Notes: generated from the sequence alone by a model not told the origin. A DNA stretch of 64,000 nt from Cladopsammia gracilis (GCA_022457155.1 JAJGOT010000114.1:1195001-1259000); one strand, 5' to 3'; positions 33,617 through 45,960 are shown, counted from the first letter of the stretch. Program-made: numbers and translations.

Positions 33617-36600
33617 TCATAAATGGTTGGCGTTATTTGCAAAATCGGTTTCTTCTTCATCATCTTCACCTCCCATATGATGCATAAGAATTGCTTCTGC
33701 ACCATCATTTAATGGAGCGGGTTTTCTTGCTCTTGTGCCATTTGCCTGAGTAGAAAACTTAAGCACGTCCTTCAAACTAAAGTGTACATCTTTAAACGCA
33801 TGCAACAAAAACACACCAAATACTATTGTCAAAAATCCACAGATAGCACCAATGGTATCTTTGGAGCCCATGACTTCCCATTCTCGGAACAAAATTGCGG
33901 AGGCGATGATCGTTAATGTTGTGAACATAACATAGTAGATCGGAGTGACCAGTGATGTATTGAAGATATCAAGGGCTTTGTTTAGGTAGTTCATCTGCGT
34001 CATCACGCATGCTAACACAGCCCCTAATAGCCCCCAAGCTACAGGATTCGTTAGCTGACTGTTTCCAGCCAGTGTCTGTTTAATTACTATACCAAGGCCT
34101 TTGCATCCCATTACAGATAACGATCCAATCAGAGAACAGATTGCAATGTACACCAGAATGTTTGTTTTTCCGTGACGTGGTCCATAATAGAAGATCAACA
34201 CAAGTGCTAGTACTATAACAAGAAAACCATACGTCACAAAACCTGAAAAAAATGAAAGAATTATTATAACAATAATAAGTACCTTATTATAGGAAATTAA
34301 CGCTCCATGAAATTAACGTGAATTCTCAAAATTCGCGTTAATTTAAGTCGCGTTAATTTTTGTGAGCGTTAATTTCGGGGACATTATTTAAGTGGAGCGT
34401 TAATTTCCAAGACCTTAATTTCATTCCAAATTCTGGATACCGTCCGAACACATAATAGCAACTAGGAAACAATAACCTTCTCTTTCTGCACACTAGTTTT
34501 CAATCTTTTACAATGTAAAAGCCTTAAAGATATATCATGTGCAATATTTCCAGTTCATTCTTACTTTCAGAAGAGCGATTCTCGTCATCCGTTTTTTTTC
34601 TTGTACTACACAGTCAGCCAAAATAATTATCTTTAGTCAATATCCGCGTTAATTTTCTTCATTTTGAAAATATGTCCCCTCTCTCGCGTTAATTTATTTT
34701 ATTCGAAAGAAATTTTCCCTCCAATTCGCGTTAATTTAAGTCGCGTTAATTTCAAAGACCTTAATTTACAGGATCATTTATTTCCTATAATAAGGTAATA
34801 GATAAAGTATGAGAGACAGAACTGTATGGATATTTAAGGAAGGAGTGAGCGAGCTACAATTTAACATGAAAATTTCCTCTTAGCCTACATTCCTTTAGGA
34901 ACAGAAAACCAAACAAATTATAGGGCTTGGTTGAAAACTATAGGCTAAGTGGTTTAAACTTTGGGTGTATTTCTTTGGAAAAATCTGAATAAAATGGAAT
35001 CAATGACTTGTATGTTGCACATGTACAGCAGCTATTAAATAATGCCAATGAGATTGGACATGAGCTCAAGAAAACACCTCAGGAAGCCGCTATCAGACCA
35101 TTGTTGATCTCAACTTTCCCACCCCACCCATGAACGAATGTATGACACAAAGGGTGCTTGCAGCCAGGGTTTTATAATGTCGTCAGTGATTCTTTTACAT
35201 TCCCATTGAAGTCAGGACTGCCATTTCCATGTGGTCATCTATGCCACATGAAGATCAAACCATTTGCAGATATCATACCCCACATGTAGGCTGCCAAAGC
35301 ATCACCTTCATCCTCATTTATTTTAAGACCCCGAGAGTTGGTCTGGCCGGGATTCGAATCCACAATTAAAACCTGAGACTTTTTGTGAAGGATTGTGCCA
35401 CTGGTATCCACATACCATGCTAGAAACAGCTTTGTAGTATGTATAGTTTAGATTTTGAATTTTTATGTCATCATGTGCAAACCAAGAAAACATGCAAAGT
35501 TCAAAACTCAACCAATTAAGTTTCTCAACTGCAAATATCATTATAGTGGACATCTTACTAGAAAACAACAGTGCTTTACGCAAAATGGTCAAAAGGTTGT
35601 GTGTACAGTAGGTTGTGATTGGTGGAATTTCGATAGCCTGCAAGCAGGCTCTACTATTTGGGTTTTGCGCGCGAGTGCTATGCAAGCAGCGAAGCTACGA
35701 ATTACGAGCAAGAAAAGTAGAGCTCACTTTTCCTCGCCCCATTCTTCTCGCCGCCAAGATACTCGCGCAATACCCCAAACAAGTGAGGCTGCTCGCAGGC
35801 TAGATTTTCGATCCATTTTGTCAGTTGTTAAGGGGTCCAATGTTTACCATAATGATGGCAGTGTGAAAAGTAAAATCTTAGTTCGGCTTTGGAATTTCAG
35901 AGTTTGCGTGTTATTGGAAGGTGCAGAAATCATAGACTACCTGGTGATCCAAGCTTTGGTTCTAACTCATCCATACTGTTCACTTCTTCTTCTTGTGGTG
36001 CATGTATGACCAGTACGGTGGAACCAATGAGTGACAAAATACAACCAATTTTACCATGGAGATTCTGTTTCTCATTCAGGAAATGCGATGCTAGCATTGC
36101 ACTAGGAAGGTGAAATGGAATGTATGTGAAATAAGGATTAAAACAGTGGTGAGCCAAGATTTCATCATAAGGGAATGGGGAAGGGGGCCAGACAATAAGG
36201 GGGGCTCAAAGTGAAATGTTAGACTGCAAACATTTGTTGGTCTTTCACAAAATATTAACTCCAGTGTTTGGTGTTTCCTTGAATTCTTAGTGGCCCATTC
36301 CAAAATAAACTACAATGTTTGTGTTCAATTTCCAACCCAGTTGATAGTCTGTTCTCAAAGCAAAAACATGTGCAACTTTGAAACTGTCCTGCATGTCCGG
36401 CATGAACAGGGAGGGGGGAGGGGGGAGAGGGGAGGGGGAAGGTGGAGTGGGGAGGGGGCAGGGGGGATGAAAAAAGGAGAAGAGGAGAAGGGAAGGAACG
36501 CCTGCAATTAGAACCAGGCTATTTGCAAATTATGCCCATCGATTTTCTGGTAAATGAATTATGTCAACTGTCATTTACGTTCATTAATCAGAAACTGGCA

Positions 36601-39600
36601 TGAGCTTTTACATGTATGGCTGCAGACCTCACATGGGAATTTACTATGTTTATATTACCTCCTAGCGCGAATTAGCCAATCGGAATTTTGTGGCTGCCTG
36701 CGTCTGCAGAAATGAACAAAAGGGGGTCTTTATTGCAAATGTCCTTTCCCTCTCTCCCCAGTTCCCCTCTCCCCGACACCTGCCATGCAAGCTAGAATTT
36801 TACTACCCCAAGAACTAATAATCTGTAAACATTCAAAAGTGTTTTTATTGAAACTGGAGAGTTATTATTATAATAAAACCTACCTTACTAACACACTCAG
36901 AGCACCAAGTGGAGTGACAAGTATGGCAGGTGCAAAAGCATATGCAGTAAAGTTGGCAATCTCACCAACAATCACTGCAAAAAAAGAAATGAAAAAGAAA
37001 ATGAGAACAATGGCAAGCCAATATAGACTTAGTCTTGCCCACGAGTCGCGAGCTCAATGATTGTGGAGCGTGAGCAAGCGACTTGTTAAATAAAATCAAG
37101 TGATGTAATTTTGGCAAACTTTTCAGAGTATGGAGAGTATGGAGATCTGTCAAACTGTTAAAATTACTTTTCGCGCGTCTTGTAATGGCTTTTGGAGGCA
37201 AATGCCGCTCAATGTTTGAATGGAGGAGGAAAATATCCATACCAAAACTTTTTTTCATGTTTTGGTTCCTAAAAATATTGATAAAACCAAAGGAGGAAAA
37301 TTCTTCCTGTAAATTTGGTGCACTACAAGTGATTAAAGTGGTTCACACTGGGGCTTACTCCAAGACCAGAACGGGAAATTTTTGCAACAGTCAAAACCAA
37401 ATTTCTGTGCATTTGGAGCATTTGTGAAACATAAAAATTTTCTTCTAATCATGTCTAACAAATAAGTGACATTTCTTTCTCCCTGTCATTGACTAAGAAT
37501 GTTCTATAACTGACTTTGAAATTTACATGTATTAAAAATTCTGTTATTAACATTTTATACTGATCTTAAATTTAAACTTAAATTTAAATATGTTGCTTGA
37601 TGGTGTTTGAGGATCAAATTGTTTCAGTTTAGGAATGGACCACACATTCAGAGTTGATTTTTCATTGTATTTAAGCTCCAAATATCGGCAGACAGCACTG
37701 AGTGGAACAGGATATTTCTCTTCTTTAAAAGCTTGGATTTTCCAAAAAATGGTTGATGCACACTAAATAAAGAAACATTATTTTGTGTGACAGCTTTTGT
37801 GTTACACTGAAAGAAATTTCTAATAATTTCGGTAAAATTTGACTTTTCCAATATACAATGTAAAAGATTTTTTACTCATCAAATTTGAGGGATGTTAGAA
37901 TGTGTGCAGTTAATTTTTTTGTTTTGCATGATACATTTGTCTGCAAATTTTTCCATGGACTTGGACAGAATTTTACAGACAAATGTATGGAAAACAAAAA
38001 AATAACTGCATGCTTTCAGAGACAGTTACATCCATCAAATTTGATGAGTAAAATTTTCTTCCTATTATTGCACATTTATATGTATGGTTACAATTCACAA
38101 ATTAATATTGGAAAGTGAAATTTTACTAATTAAATTATTTGGCACTGGATTTGGCGGTATGTTTGCCATAATTACCCATGATCCTCCAAAAAGCACAAAG
38201 TCCTCTATTGTGTAGTTCCAGAAAATATCCAAACCACTACCAAGGAGGGAATTTCAAACAGGACTCAAGTTTCTTGTATCGATCGTGAAACGTTTGTGGT
38301 AGCTGGTTACCAGTGCACTGCGGACAACTAAAAACTACCTTATTACATGAAATTTTCGCGACATGTTAATTTCGCGATTTTGAGGCTCGCATATTTCGTG
38401 ACACCTTAATTTCGTGATTTTGCGAGAATTTTGCATTTTGACTCACTTTAATTTCGCGTTTTTGAGTGAGAGACACGTTATTTAACATGTCCCTGAATTT
38501 GATCAAACAACTTAATTAACAATGTCCAAATAAACAGAAACGCAACTGATTATGTAAACAGTAACAAGAAAGATGTTCTCACAGTGTGTACAAGGCACGG
38601 TTTGTAGTTCATGCTTGAAGGACCAGAACATTACAACAGAATAGTTCAAAATGATTGTTATAAACGTGTGTAATGGTAATAAAGTCGTTTTTTTTAATTA
38701 TTGACATAATGTGCGTCACTTACTGCGCCTTTCAATAACATGGGGAATTTGAAATTCAAATTTCCACCAACGCTTTCGTTTTACACTGCCGTCAATTATC
38801 TTAGCTTACCTCTCGGGAAACAGATCTTCACTTCAATGAGTTCAAAAGGTCACGTCCGTGCATTATGATTGGTAGATTTCGATCCATTTTGTTTGTTTCT
38901 TTTTTACATGGTCCGTTGGCTTTCGTATTAATTAAGATTGACGGCAGGGAATAACGCAACCGTCGGTGGAGATTTGAATTTCAAATTCCGCATTTTATTG
39001 AAAGGCGCAGTAATTTTCGTGTCACGTTATTTTTGCGACATTTAATTTTCGCGTCACTTAAATTTCGCGATTTTTTTTTACATCGCGAAAATTCGCGGCA
39101 TTAACGTGTTGCGAAAATTTCATGTAATAAGGTACATGTTTTTGTCTTGATCGTTGGAGACTGGTAACGAGTAATGGCAGGTTTATCTGCTTCAGGAAGA
39201 GTATTCGTCTTTAATTGTTGCTAGTTTGCATTCAAAGAACTTTTAAGAAAGAGAAAAACATTTCTCAACTGCAGCATGGTTAGGAAAAATGCAGGTTGTC
39301 CGATTTAAGCTTCAGAACGACCTGTTAAAATTGGTAAGTGACACTTACAGGGTCAATACAAATTCACGAAAAGTCAATCGTTTTCCCAACCATTCGGACG
39401 CCAATTTGGCCTCCAAACCCCCCTCCCCTTCGGAATTTCCTGGGCCATTGACCCTCCTCCCCCACCCCCTCCGGAATTTCCAATTCTCTCCGTGGTGGGG
39501 TCTGGATATTTTCTGGAATCACACATTGTATACTTATGTACAGGAACTATAGGGATTTCTCCTCAAATTTTGGTCTCTAGCCCAAAACCCTGTGGGGGAA

Positions 39601-40702
39601 TAACTGTATGTCTGTATCTTACATAAAGAAAGAGTAATAATTTTGCACCTGGCTAGTGAAAATCTAAAACTGAGATGCTGTCCACACATACATGTTTTCA
39701 TCTGAAAATGCATATTTTTTCTGCAGCTTCGCCTTCTGCCTGCTTGTAAACAATAAAAAATGCAGCCAAAAAAAAAAAACATTTTCAAAAACGCTGGCCA
39801 AAGTGGAGATTTGAAAATGGAGATTTATCATTTCATGTGGACACCTGAAAACGAAGCTTTTTCGAAAATGATGATGTCACACAGGTTAGATGCGGTATGT
39901 ATGGATGGAGATTTTGTAAAAATGCAAAAAAAAAAAAATGTGCGTTTTCAAGTGTGGACAGGCAAAAACGATTAAAAAACGCGATGGAGATGTATTTTTG
40001 AAAACGCAGAAAAACAATATTTGATTAAAACGCATGCGTGTGGACGGGGCCTAAGCATACTGTCAAATTTTTAGGAGAGAATTAAATCAAATGTAATACC
40101 AGGAGATTACCACACTTGAAAAGATTGTATTATGATGTTCCTCCGGAAACGCCAAACAAAGCAGCTGTGTACGTAGTCAGTATTCAAGCTATGCAGCTGA
40201 TGAAATGAACTGAAGCAGATGAATATCTAGCATGCAAGGTTAATTAAAATTCTCGTTTATTTAAAATTCTTACTTGTTATCATTCCAGACCACCACAACC
40301 ATTCCCTCAAGTAAGCATAACCTCCTTGACCTAAACAAACACAGAGAAAATCATACATGCGATTAAAATTCACACCGATCGCTTAACTACCATCCGTTAA
40401 GTCTTAGCTAAAGTTGGCCTCACGATCGCATTATTACGTACTGCTTTTAAAAATTTATGTTGTTTCATCCAGCAAAATGAAAGCATCCCCGATCGTTATG
40501 CCACCGCAAACTAACGAAACGTGTTATGTATTGACCTTTCTTTACCTGCTCTCGTTCCTGAACTCCTAGTAACCTTGAGCAAGCCCTTCTTCTTGATGAT
40601 AAAACTGGTTCCGATGAAAAGGCTCGAACTAATCGCGAGTCCAAGACCGGTGTAAAAACCGCTGTTATCAACCTCCTTGCTTGAATGGTTGCTTGAGACC
40701 AT
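33617..40702 (-). CDS. NIPA2: NIPA2-like magnesium transporter
   Basis: Five coding exons on the minus strand: 40702-40546 (ATG at 40702), 40330-40274, 36974-36884, 36101-35941 and 34242-33617 (stop). They sum to 1,092 nt, 363 residues, against about 360 for vertebrate NIPA2. All junctions are GT-AG with matching phases. Conserved blocks: [96 protein letters not shown] and [20 protein letters not shown]. About nine hydrophobic helices are expected, with the DMT-superfamily fold; the acidic C-terminus is cytosolic. NIPA proteins carry Mg2+ at plasma and endosomal membranes. A TTCTTTATCTTTCTAG acceptor at 40714 suggests a non-coding upstream exon. NIPA1 or NIPAL are less likely because of the HAPQEEEV block. 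Confidence 0.95.
34281..34796. mobile_element. MITE with ACCTTATTATAGGAAAT termini in a NIPA2 intron
   Basis: The left end ACCTTATTATAGGAAAT pairs with ATTTCCTATAATAAGGT on the right, flanked by TA. The interior repeats TTCGCGTTAATTT. It resembles the element at 38336-39134 in design and ends. Confidence 0.8.
35320..35425 (-). repeat. Possible tRNA-derived SINE remnant
   Basis: On the minus strand TGTGGATTCGAATCCCGG resembles a pol III B box (GGTTCGANTCC) and CAGTGGCACAATCC could be a diverged A box upstream. The flanking sequence does not fold as a full tRNA, so an old SINE head is likelier than a tRNA gene. Confidence 0.35.
35634..35802. mobile_element. MITE with TAGCCTGC(A/G)AGCA termini
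   Basis: The left end TAGCCTGCAAGCAGGCTC and the right end GAGGCTGCTCGCAGGCTA are inverted repeats with an inner TTTGGG/CCCCAAA pair. It lies in the NIPA2 intron next to exon 35941. Confidence 0.65.
38336..39134. mobile_element. MITE with ACCTTATTACATGAAATTTT termini, host of a nested MITE
   Basis: The ends ACCTTATTACATGAAATTTT and AAAATTTCATGTAATAAGGT are perfect inverted repeats, flanked by TA. TTTCGCG/CGCGAAA motifs fill the interior. Another element interrupts it at 38721-39012. Confidence 0.85.
38721..39012. mobile_element. Nested MITE with ACTGCGCCTTTCAATAA termini
   Basis: The left end TACTGCGCCTTTCAATAA and the right end TTATTGAAAGGCGCAGTA are inverted repeats, followed inwards by TTTGAAATTCAAATTT on the left and its counterpart on the right. 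It interrupts the element 38336-39134. Confidence 0.85.
39675..40051. mobile_element. Diverged relative of the CCACAC...CGTTTTC MITE
   Basis: GTCCACACATACATGTTTTC on the left is matched by AAAACGCATGCGTGTGGACG on the right, and GAAAACG/GTTTTCA motifs fill the interior. It is a weaker copy of the family at 20943-21380. Confidence 0.55.
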
Positions 40703-40714
40703 TGTTGAAATCAC

Positions 40715-41064
40715 TAGAAAGATAAAGAAGCATTAGAAGTTACATTAATCGAGAGAAACCCACGATTCAACGGGCAGCGTACTCGATGTCGTCGTAATAG
40801 CGGTCGAAACATTCCCCCGTAAAGTCGAAGGCGCCATATTTTCCGCAAAATCGGAAGTGAAGTGAAATTTCTATATTTAGAAACTGGTGTTCAGGACTAC
40901 TCTGCCAATTTTTCTCATGGGGCATGGGGTAAGCGGGGAAGCACAGGCACCCCAAGCTCAGTGTGAGAGTCAGTCCAGTTACGAATGGTACCGTATTACG
41001 TCATAACAACATGGCTGCAAACATAAGGATTTGTATGGAAATCCCGGTAATTGTTTCAAGAAGA
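40715..41064. promoter_or_regulatory. Likely upstream and 5' UTR region of the NIPA2-like gene
   Basis: The splice acceptor at 40714 implies a non-coding first exon somewhere upstream on the minus strand, most simply here. No TATA box or clear exon can be defined, so this is position-based inference only. Confidence 0.3.
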
Positions 41065-41230
41065 TAATAGGCCTTTATCACGCCCCGCCATTTTGTATAA
41101 AAACAAAAGATTTACGCCGCTAAGTCTCGCAGTGAAAAAGTTGAAAACGAGAGCTAGGTTAGGCGGGCAAGAACAAAGCATTTTATTCTCCGAGGAGTCA
41201 GCATGGCCGCCGCGTGATAAAGGCCTATTA
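41065..41230. mobile_element. MITE with TAATAGGCCTTTATCACGC termini
   Basis: The left end TAATAGGCCTTTATCACGC and the right end GCGTGATAAAGGCCTATTA are inverted repeats; the inner part retains GGGCAAG and GCATGGCCGCC. It is short and non-coding. Confidence 0.8.
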
Positions 41231-41320
41231 TACACAAAGTTCTCAATAAAAAAGTCGTACCTTATTTCCACGGTGTGTTGCTTGCTTCCTGTGTGGTTAT
41301 TTTCCTGATTTAAAGTGGGG

Positions 41321-41707
41321 TGTTTCTTGGTGTTGCGGAAGCCATCGTTGGTTAGCTTTTGTGTTGTGGTGTGGGTATTGTTCAGTGTCTTTTGAATCTT
41401 TTGTTTTACGTCATTTGGTGATCACACCATCCGCAACACCAAGAAACTACCCAAATTTTACATAAACTATTGTTTTGAAATGCTCTTGGGAATATGTAGT
41501 CCTCCCAAGAGCATTTACAAACAATAGTTTATGCAAAATTTGAGGGGCAAACAAAGTGTATTATGGGAAATTCGAAAATAGAGAATTAAAATTCAACTTG
41601 AAACAAAAGACATCGCTGCGAGGCTTAGGTGAATGATGGTGGGGATTTATATGGTTTATTCCCCTAAGCCTCGTAGCGATGTCCTGTGTTTCAAGTTGAA
41701 TTTTAAT
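41321..41707. repeat. Cluster of three adjacent inverted repeats
   Basis: Three foldbacks abut: TTTCTTGGTGTTGCGGA with TCCGCAACACCAAGAAA (41321-41455); CATAAACTATTGTTTTGAAA with its complement around a 20-nt centre (41456-41540); and ATTCAACTTGAAACAAAAGA with its complement (41585-41707), enclosing GCGAGGCTTAGG. Confidence 0.75.
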
Positions 41708-42100
41708 ACAGTGGAACACCGTTAGTACGGTCACCAACGGGCCATGAAAATTTGGCCGTATTAACGGGGTAGGGTCAAATTTCATGACTGGTCTATGTTT
41801 CTTTTTCATGACAGAAATTGCTGTTTGATTACATTAACGACAGAGGTCAATGACATGACAAGTTACAGGCGTTGTGAATAAATACAGTATTGTTTCTCAA
41901 GTACTGTACAGTATTTGTTTTGTTTGTTCAATGGGTGATTAATACGTATACAGATTGGGATTTCAGAATGTGGCCATTGGCCGTATTAACGTGGGGGTCG
42001 CATTAACGGGGTTTTATTGTAAGAAAATGTATGGTCGTTTCGCCGGGACAAAAAAAGTGACCGTAATAACGAGGTGACCGCTAGGCGGGGTTCCACTGTA
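41707..42100. mobile_element. MITE with TACAGTGGAAC termini
   Basis: TACAGTGGAACACCGTTAG and the right-hand GGCGGGGTTCCACTGTA are inverted repeats; the interior repeats GTATTAACGGGG and CGTAATAACGAGG. The TA-flanked CAGTG(G/A)AAC ends match the design of 26235-26424. Confidence 0.8.
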
Positions 42101-43184
42101 TATCAAAATTGGGCTATTAACTTAACAAAATTATTATTAAGGCTAATGTAACGCAATTTTCAGATCCGTGACACCCCCCCCCCCCCCCCACCCCATATCC
42201 TCAAATAAGCTCCCCTCCCTTCACTACCAAAACAATGAATGTATAACCGGTACATTTTTACCGTATCAGTCGGAGCACCGAATTCACTTGCGGTAATCGC
42301 GAGCTTGAAGAAAATTATTAAAAGGAGGATCTGAGTGAGATTGTACGTATTTGCTTCTGCTTCTGTTTTTCTGCCGTAAGGATCAGTTTGCCGTATTGTG
42401 CAAGTTATTTTTTAACATTTTTTTTTTTCAATTGTGGGAACATATATTACAAAAATGGGTAGTGAGCTGCTGGCGTTTCGCTAAATTATAATACGGGTCC
42501 ACTTCTCTAATAAGCCCCCCTCCCCCGCTCCTCTCTATTAAGCCCCCCCCACCCCCCTGAAACGCGCTTGAAATAAATAATCCCCCAGGGGGATAATTAA
42601 CGGTATTCAAGATCACACGCGTACTCACTTCTGTGGACATAAAAGGACTCCTACAGCCAGTTCAGCTGAAGACAAGACCATAGTTAATCGAGGGACTGGT
42701 TATGAAACCTTGCAGACTTCAATGGCGATAACAAAGGAAGTAGGAGCTACAATTTATGTTGAACCGAACTATACACATCTTTTGTTTTGTGATCAGACCC
42801 TATGACTGAATAACTTAATCACCATTTCTATTGGTCAGTTGCTCGAACAAAAAGTCAATATTTATTGTGGTTGTGCAGGGTCAAGGCCGAAAAACGATAA
42901 TAAAAACATCGAACAAAGACATTTCTCAGGTTTCAAAAAAGTATTGAACTTTTAATTTATTAACTATGACGAGACACACCCACCAACCACCCACCACCCA
43001 CCCACCACCCACCCACCACCCACAAAATGTTACTTGTGAGCGTTCCTCCTTTTTTCCAAGAACAATATAAACACGGCTTCTCAGAAGCATTGATATGGAC
43101 ACTCCGTCAATACAGCTGGATTTTCACGGTACATATTGGGTTGCACTATACTGACTTCTGACTTGTTTTACTGACTTGCTTTCT
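42101..43184. other. Gene-free stretch with simple repeats
   Basis: No gene is seen. There is a poly-C run at about 42173-42190 and a CCCACCACCCACCCACC-type repeat at 42975-43022. Confidence 0.55.
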
Positions 43185-44811
43185 CCCGGCGTATCACATC
43201 CAACGAAATCGAACAAACTTCCCATCGAACTCCATCGAACTCAATCGAACGAAAGAGTTCGATGTAGTTCGGCCATCGAACGAAATCGAACGCAAATTTT
43301 TTTTGTGAGTTCGATGCCCAAACCAAATCGAACTAAATCGAATTAAATCGAACGAAATCGAACGGTCATGGTTCGATTGAGTTCGGAAATCGAACTTTGA
43401 GCTAAAATACAAAATAAAGAGTCTGAAGTCGATCCGGTGAACGCGTACTTTAATCCATTTTCGCAAACATGGCATATCATTATTACGATGTATTATCGCA
43501 CATGACAGAGAAGATTCCCTACTTGTGTTCTTCTAGGAGTCGCGCAGCAACAACTTCCGAACCAGAAGCAAATGCCGACTTAGACTGCAAAACAGTCGTA
43601 TTTTTTGCGTTACCATACGAATGTGCGCGGTCTTTGAACGAATGGTCTGGAACGAGTGTGAATATGGAAAGTGGGACTGGAGAGAGACGCTTCAGACGCT
43701 TTTTGCGCTTTGCGCCTTTAGCTTTGAGAGCTTTGCGAGCGAACCAGCGGGAAAAAAACGACTGTTTTGCAGTCTAATGCCGACTGCACCAGGGCTGGAA
43801 TCAAATTTCGCACTGCGACACAAGCAGTGGCATATAAAATTTCGATGATTAGGCGGAAAAGTAGAAAATAATACAATCATTACAATTTTTTCGTATTCCT
43901 CGAGAGCACTTAGCAGCGATGCGGAGAGCAGAATCTATAAAAATTTCCATGAATATTCAGACATTCGGCTTGCATTCATCGTTGACACAGAAAGGTCACA
44001 TGAATTAGAAGAATGATTTTTTTTCTTCAGGTCAAAATCACAGAAAACAGCGATCTTGAAAACAGTGTCTCGAATCTCCATGGTGAACTGATCATAACCA
44101 CGACTATTTAAAACCGTGACGCGGCCGAAACTGTAGATTTATGCTTGGTACAAAGAATGTTGGCAATATATGGGCCTCGGATTGTCCTTCTCTGAGGTTT
44201 TGGGAGCAACTTCGACATCCAAATTGTCGACACGAATAAGATTCAAAGTTGATCTTGCCTCGACAACTTAAATGATGAAATTTCAGTGTAAGTTTGAATT
44301 CATGAGTGTTTCATTTCCCGGGTTTATTTTTATCTGTTGGCAATTCAGTTCTTTAGATATTTGTATGTTAATTTATTAATTTTCATCCCGGATTTCACAA
44401 ACCTGACCCAAAGGGCAGATGGAGAGCTGGCAGCGGAATGAATGTTCCCGTGAAAATCGAGTCAAGTTTGGGGAAGCGACAAGCCAGGGAAATACGACGT
44501 GCGCTGGAATCGGAAGGAATATATATTACGATTCAGGACAATTTTGCCGCGATTGTTTCAACGCTGGATCAATTTACGTACTTGTCATGAAGAGTTCGAA
44601 AATGGAACGTTCGATTTTGTTCGATTCGCGTTTTTTTTTTGTGAGTTCTACTTCGTTCGATCACCGAACTTAATCGAACTCTTTCGTTCGATTAAGTTCG
44701 ATTGAGTTCGAAAATAAAACGTTCGATTTTGTTCGATTCCAATTTTTTTAGTGCGTTCGATTTCGTTCGATGATCGAACTCCATCGAAAGAGTTCGATGT
44801 GATACGCCGGG
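43185..44811. mobile_element. Non-autonomous DNA element with CCCGGCGTATCACATC termini
   Basis: The left end CCCGGCGTATCACATC is complemented by GATGTGATACGCCGGG at 44796-44811. Both terminal regions are filled with ATCGAAC/GTTCGAT motifs. TTTACTGACT occurs just beyond the right end and, eight bases away, before the left end, a possible target duplication. A second MITE sits inside at 43581-43775. No transposase is visible. Confidence 0.75.
43581..43775. mobile_element. Nested MITE with AGACTGCAAAACAGTCG termini and 10-bp target duplication
   Basis: The ends AGACTGCAAAACAGTCGT and ACGACTGTTTTGCAGTCT are inverted repeats. AATGCCGACT occurs on both sides (43571-43580 and 43776-43785), a clean 10-bp direct duplication. 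A 9-11 bp duplication points to a Mutator-like transposase in trans (inference). Confidence 0.88.
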
Positions 44812-44821
44812 TTTACTGACT

Positions 44822-45730
44822 GGTGCTGAGGGTAATAGAGCGCTTTTTAGTTGAGGTCATCAAACCAAAACCAAAGTAATTACTCTGGCCAATCACAACA
44901 GACGCAGAATGCGAAGCAAATGTACATGTTGCCGACAGTAGTCGGCGCCAAGCGCGGGAAAACGCGTGCATGCAAGTCACGATTGGTTTTGGTTTTATTT
45001 CTGATTGGTTGAGAAAGTGGCGCCAGATTTTTTGGCCAATCAGAGTTCGAAGCAAATCAGCGCGTTGCCAGCGCAAAGCGCGGGAAAACGGGTGTGAGTA
45101 GAGCGGTTTTCAGTTGAATGTCGTAAAACCAAAGTCAAGGTCAGAATTACTCTGGCCAATCACAACAGACGCAGACAACCCAATGAACCAATCAGAATGC
45201 GAAGCAACTGTACATGTAGCCAGCAGTAGCCGGCACCAAGCGCGGGAAAACGCGTGCGAGCAAGTCACGATTGGTTTTGGTTATATTTCTGATTGGTTGA
45301 GAAAGTGGCGCGAGAACTTTTTAGCCAATCACAAAGCCTAGCAATGCAAAAACAAAGCTTCGGCCAATCAAAAGAGAGGGAGACAATCCAATGAACCAAT
45401 CAACGGAGCTCGAAACAAATCCATGTAACTGGCCCTAAGCGCGGAAAAACAGATACCACGCAGCTCTTAACAACCTCTAATTTCACTGGACCTGGGTATC
45501 ACGCAGCTCTATTGTTTTCAGGGCTAGGGTCTATTGTTGTGTCTGGTTTGTTCTATCGTTTTCTCAGCAAATCCCAGAGAAGACCCTGTAAGAGCTGCGT
45601 ACTGCCCCCGGAAAAACGTATGCGAACACGGTTACGATTGGTTTTGGTTTTACATCAAACTGATTGGTTGATAAAAAGGCGCGAGATTTTTCATCCAATC
45701 ACTAAGCGTAGAAAGTGAAACCAAACCAAT
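44822..45730. repeat. Tandem array of CCAAT-rich dispersed repeats
   Basis: Three units (about 44822-45090, 45104-45350, 45590-45730) share CTCTGGCCAATCACAA, GCGCGGGAAAACGCG, CACGATTGGTTTTGGTT and CTGATTGGTTGA. Each has several CCAAT or ATTGG boxes. An inverted relative is at 26924-27180. Function unknown. Confidence 0.75.
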
Positions 45731-45840
45731 AGCGAAATTACTTTCGACACTTAATTCTTAGGATTAAAATTAATTAGATATCAGTATTTTTTGAAATAGT
45801 TATTGTTAATATATTGTGATATACTCTGTAGAATGGATTT

Positions 45841-45960
45841 TGTTTTTTATTATTTTGATTTATGATACGGCTCACTTAAAAACCATTTTTTATTTTTGAT
45901 GAATGTGATATCGTATTGAAATAAAGATTATGACGACGACGACGACGATGATGATGATGA
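45841..45960 (+). mobile_element. Diverged LINE 3' tail with GAC/GAT repeat
   Basis: ATACGGCTCACTTAAAAACC to GAATGTGATATCGTATTG is a diverged version of the LINE 3' end. It finishes AATAAAGATTATGACGACG, then (GAC)n and (GAT)n. Confidence 0.55.

Noticed and set aside
35320..35425. A functional tRNA gene on the minus strand
   Set aside because: Only the B-box-like block is convincing; no acceptor stem or anticodon arm closes, so it is listed only as a possible SINE remnant.
43469..43848. Two overlapping 75-102 residue frames as a gene
   Set aside because: They run through the nested MITE and its target duplication; the open frames are incidental.
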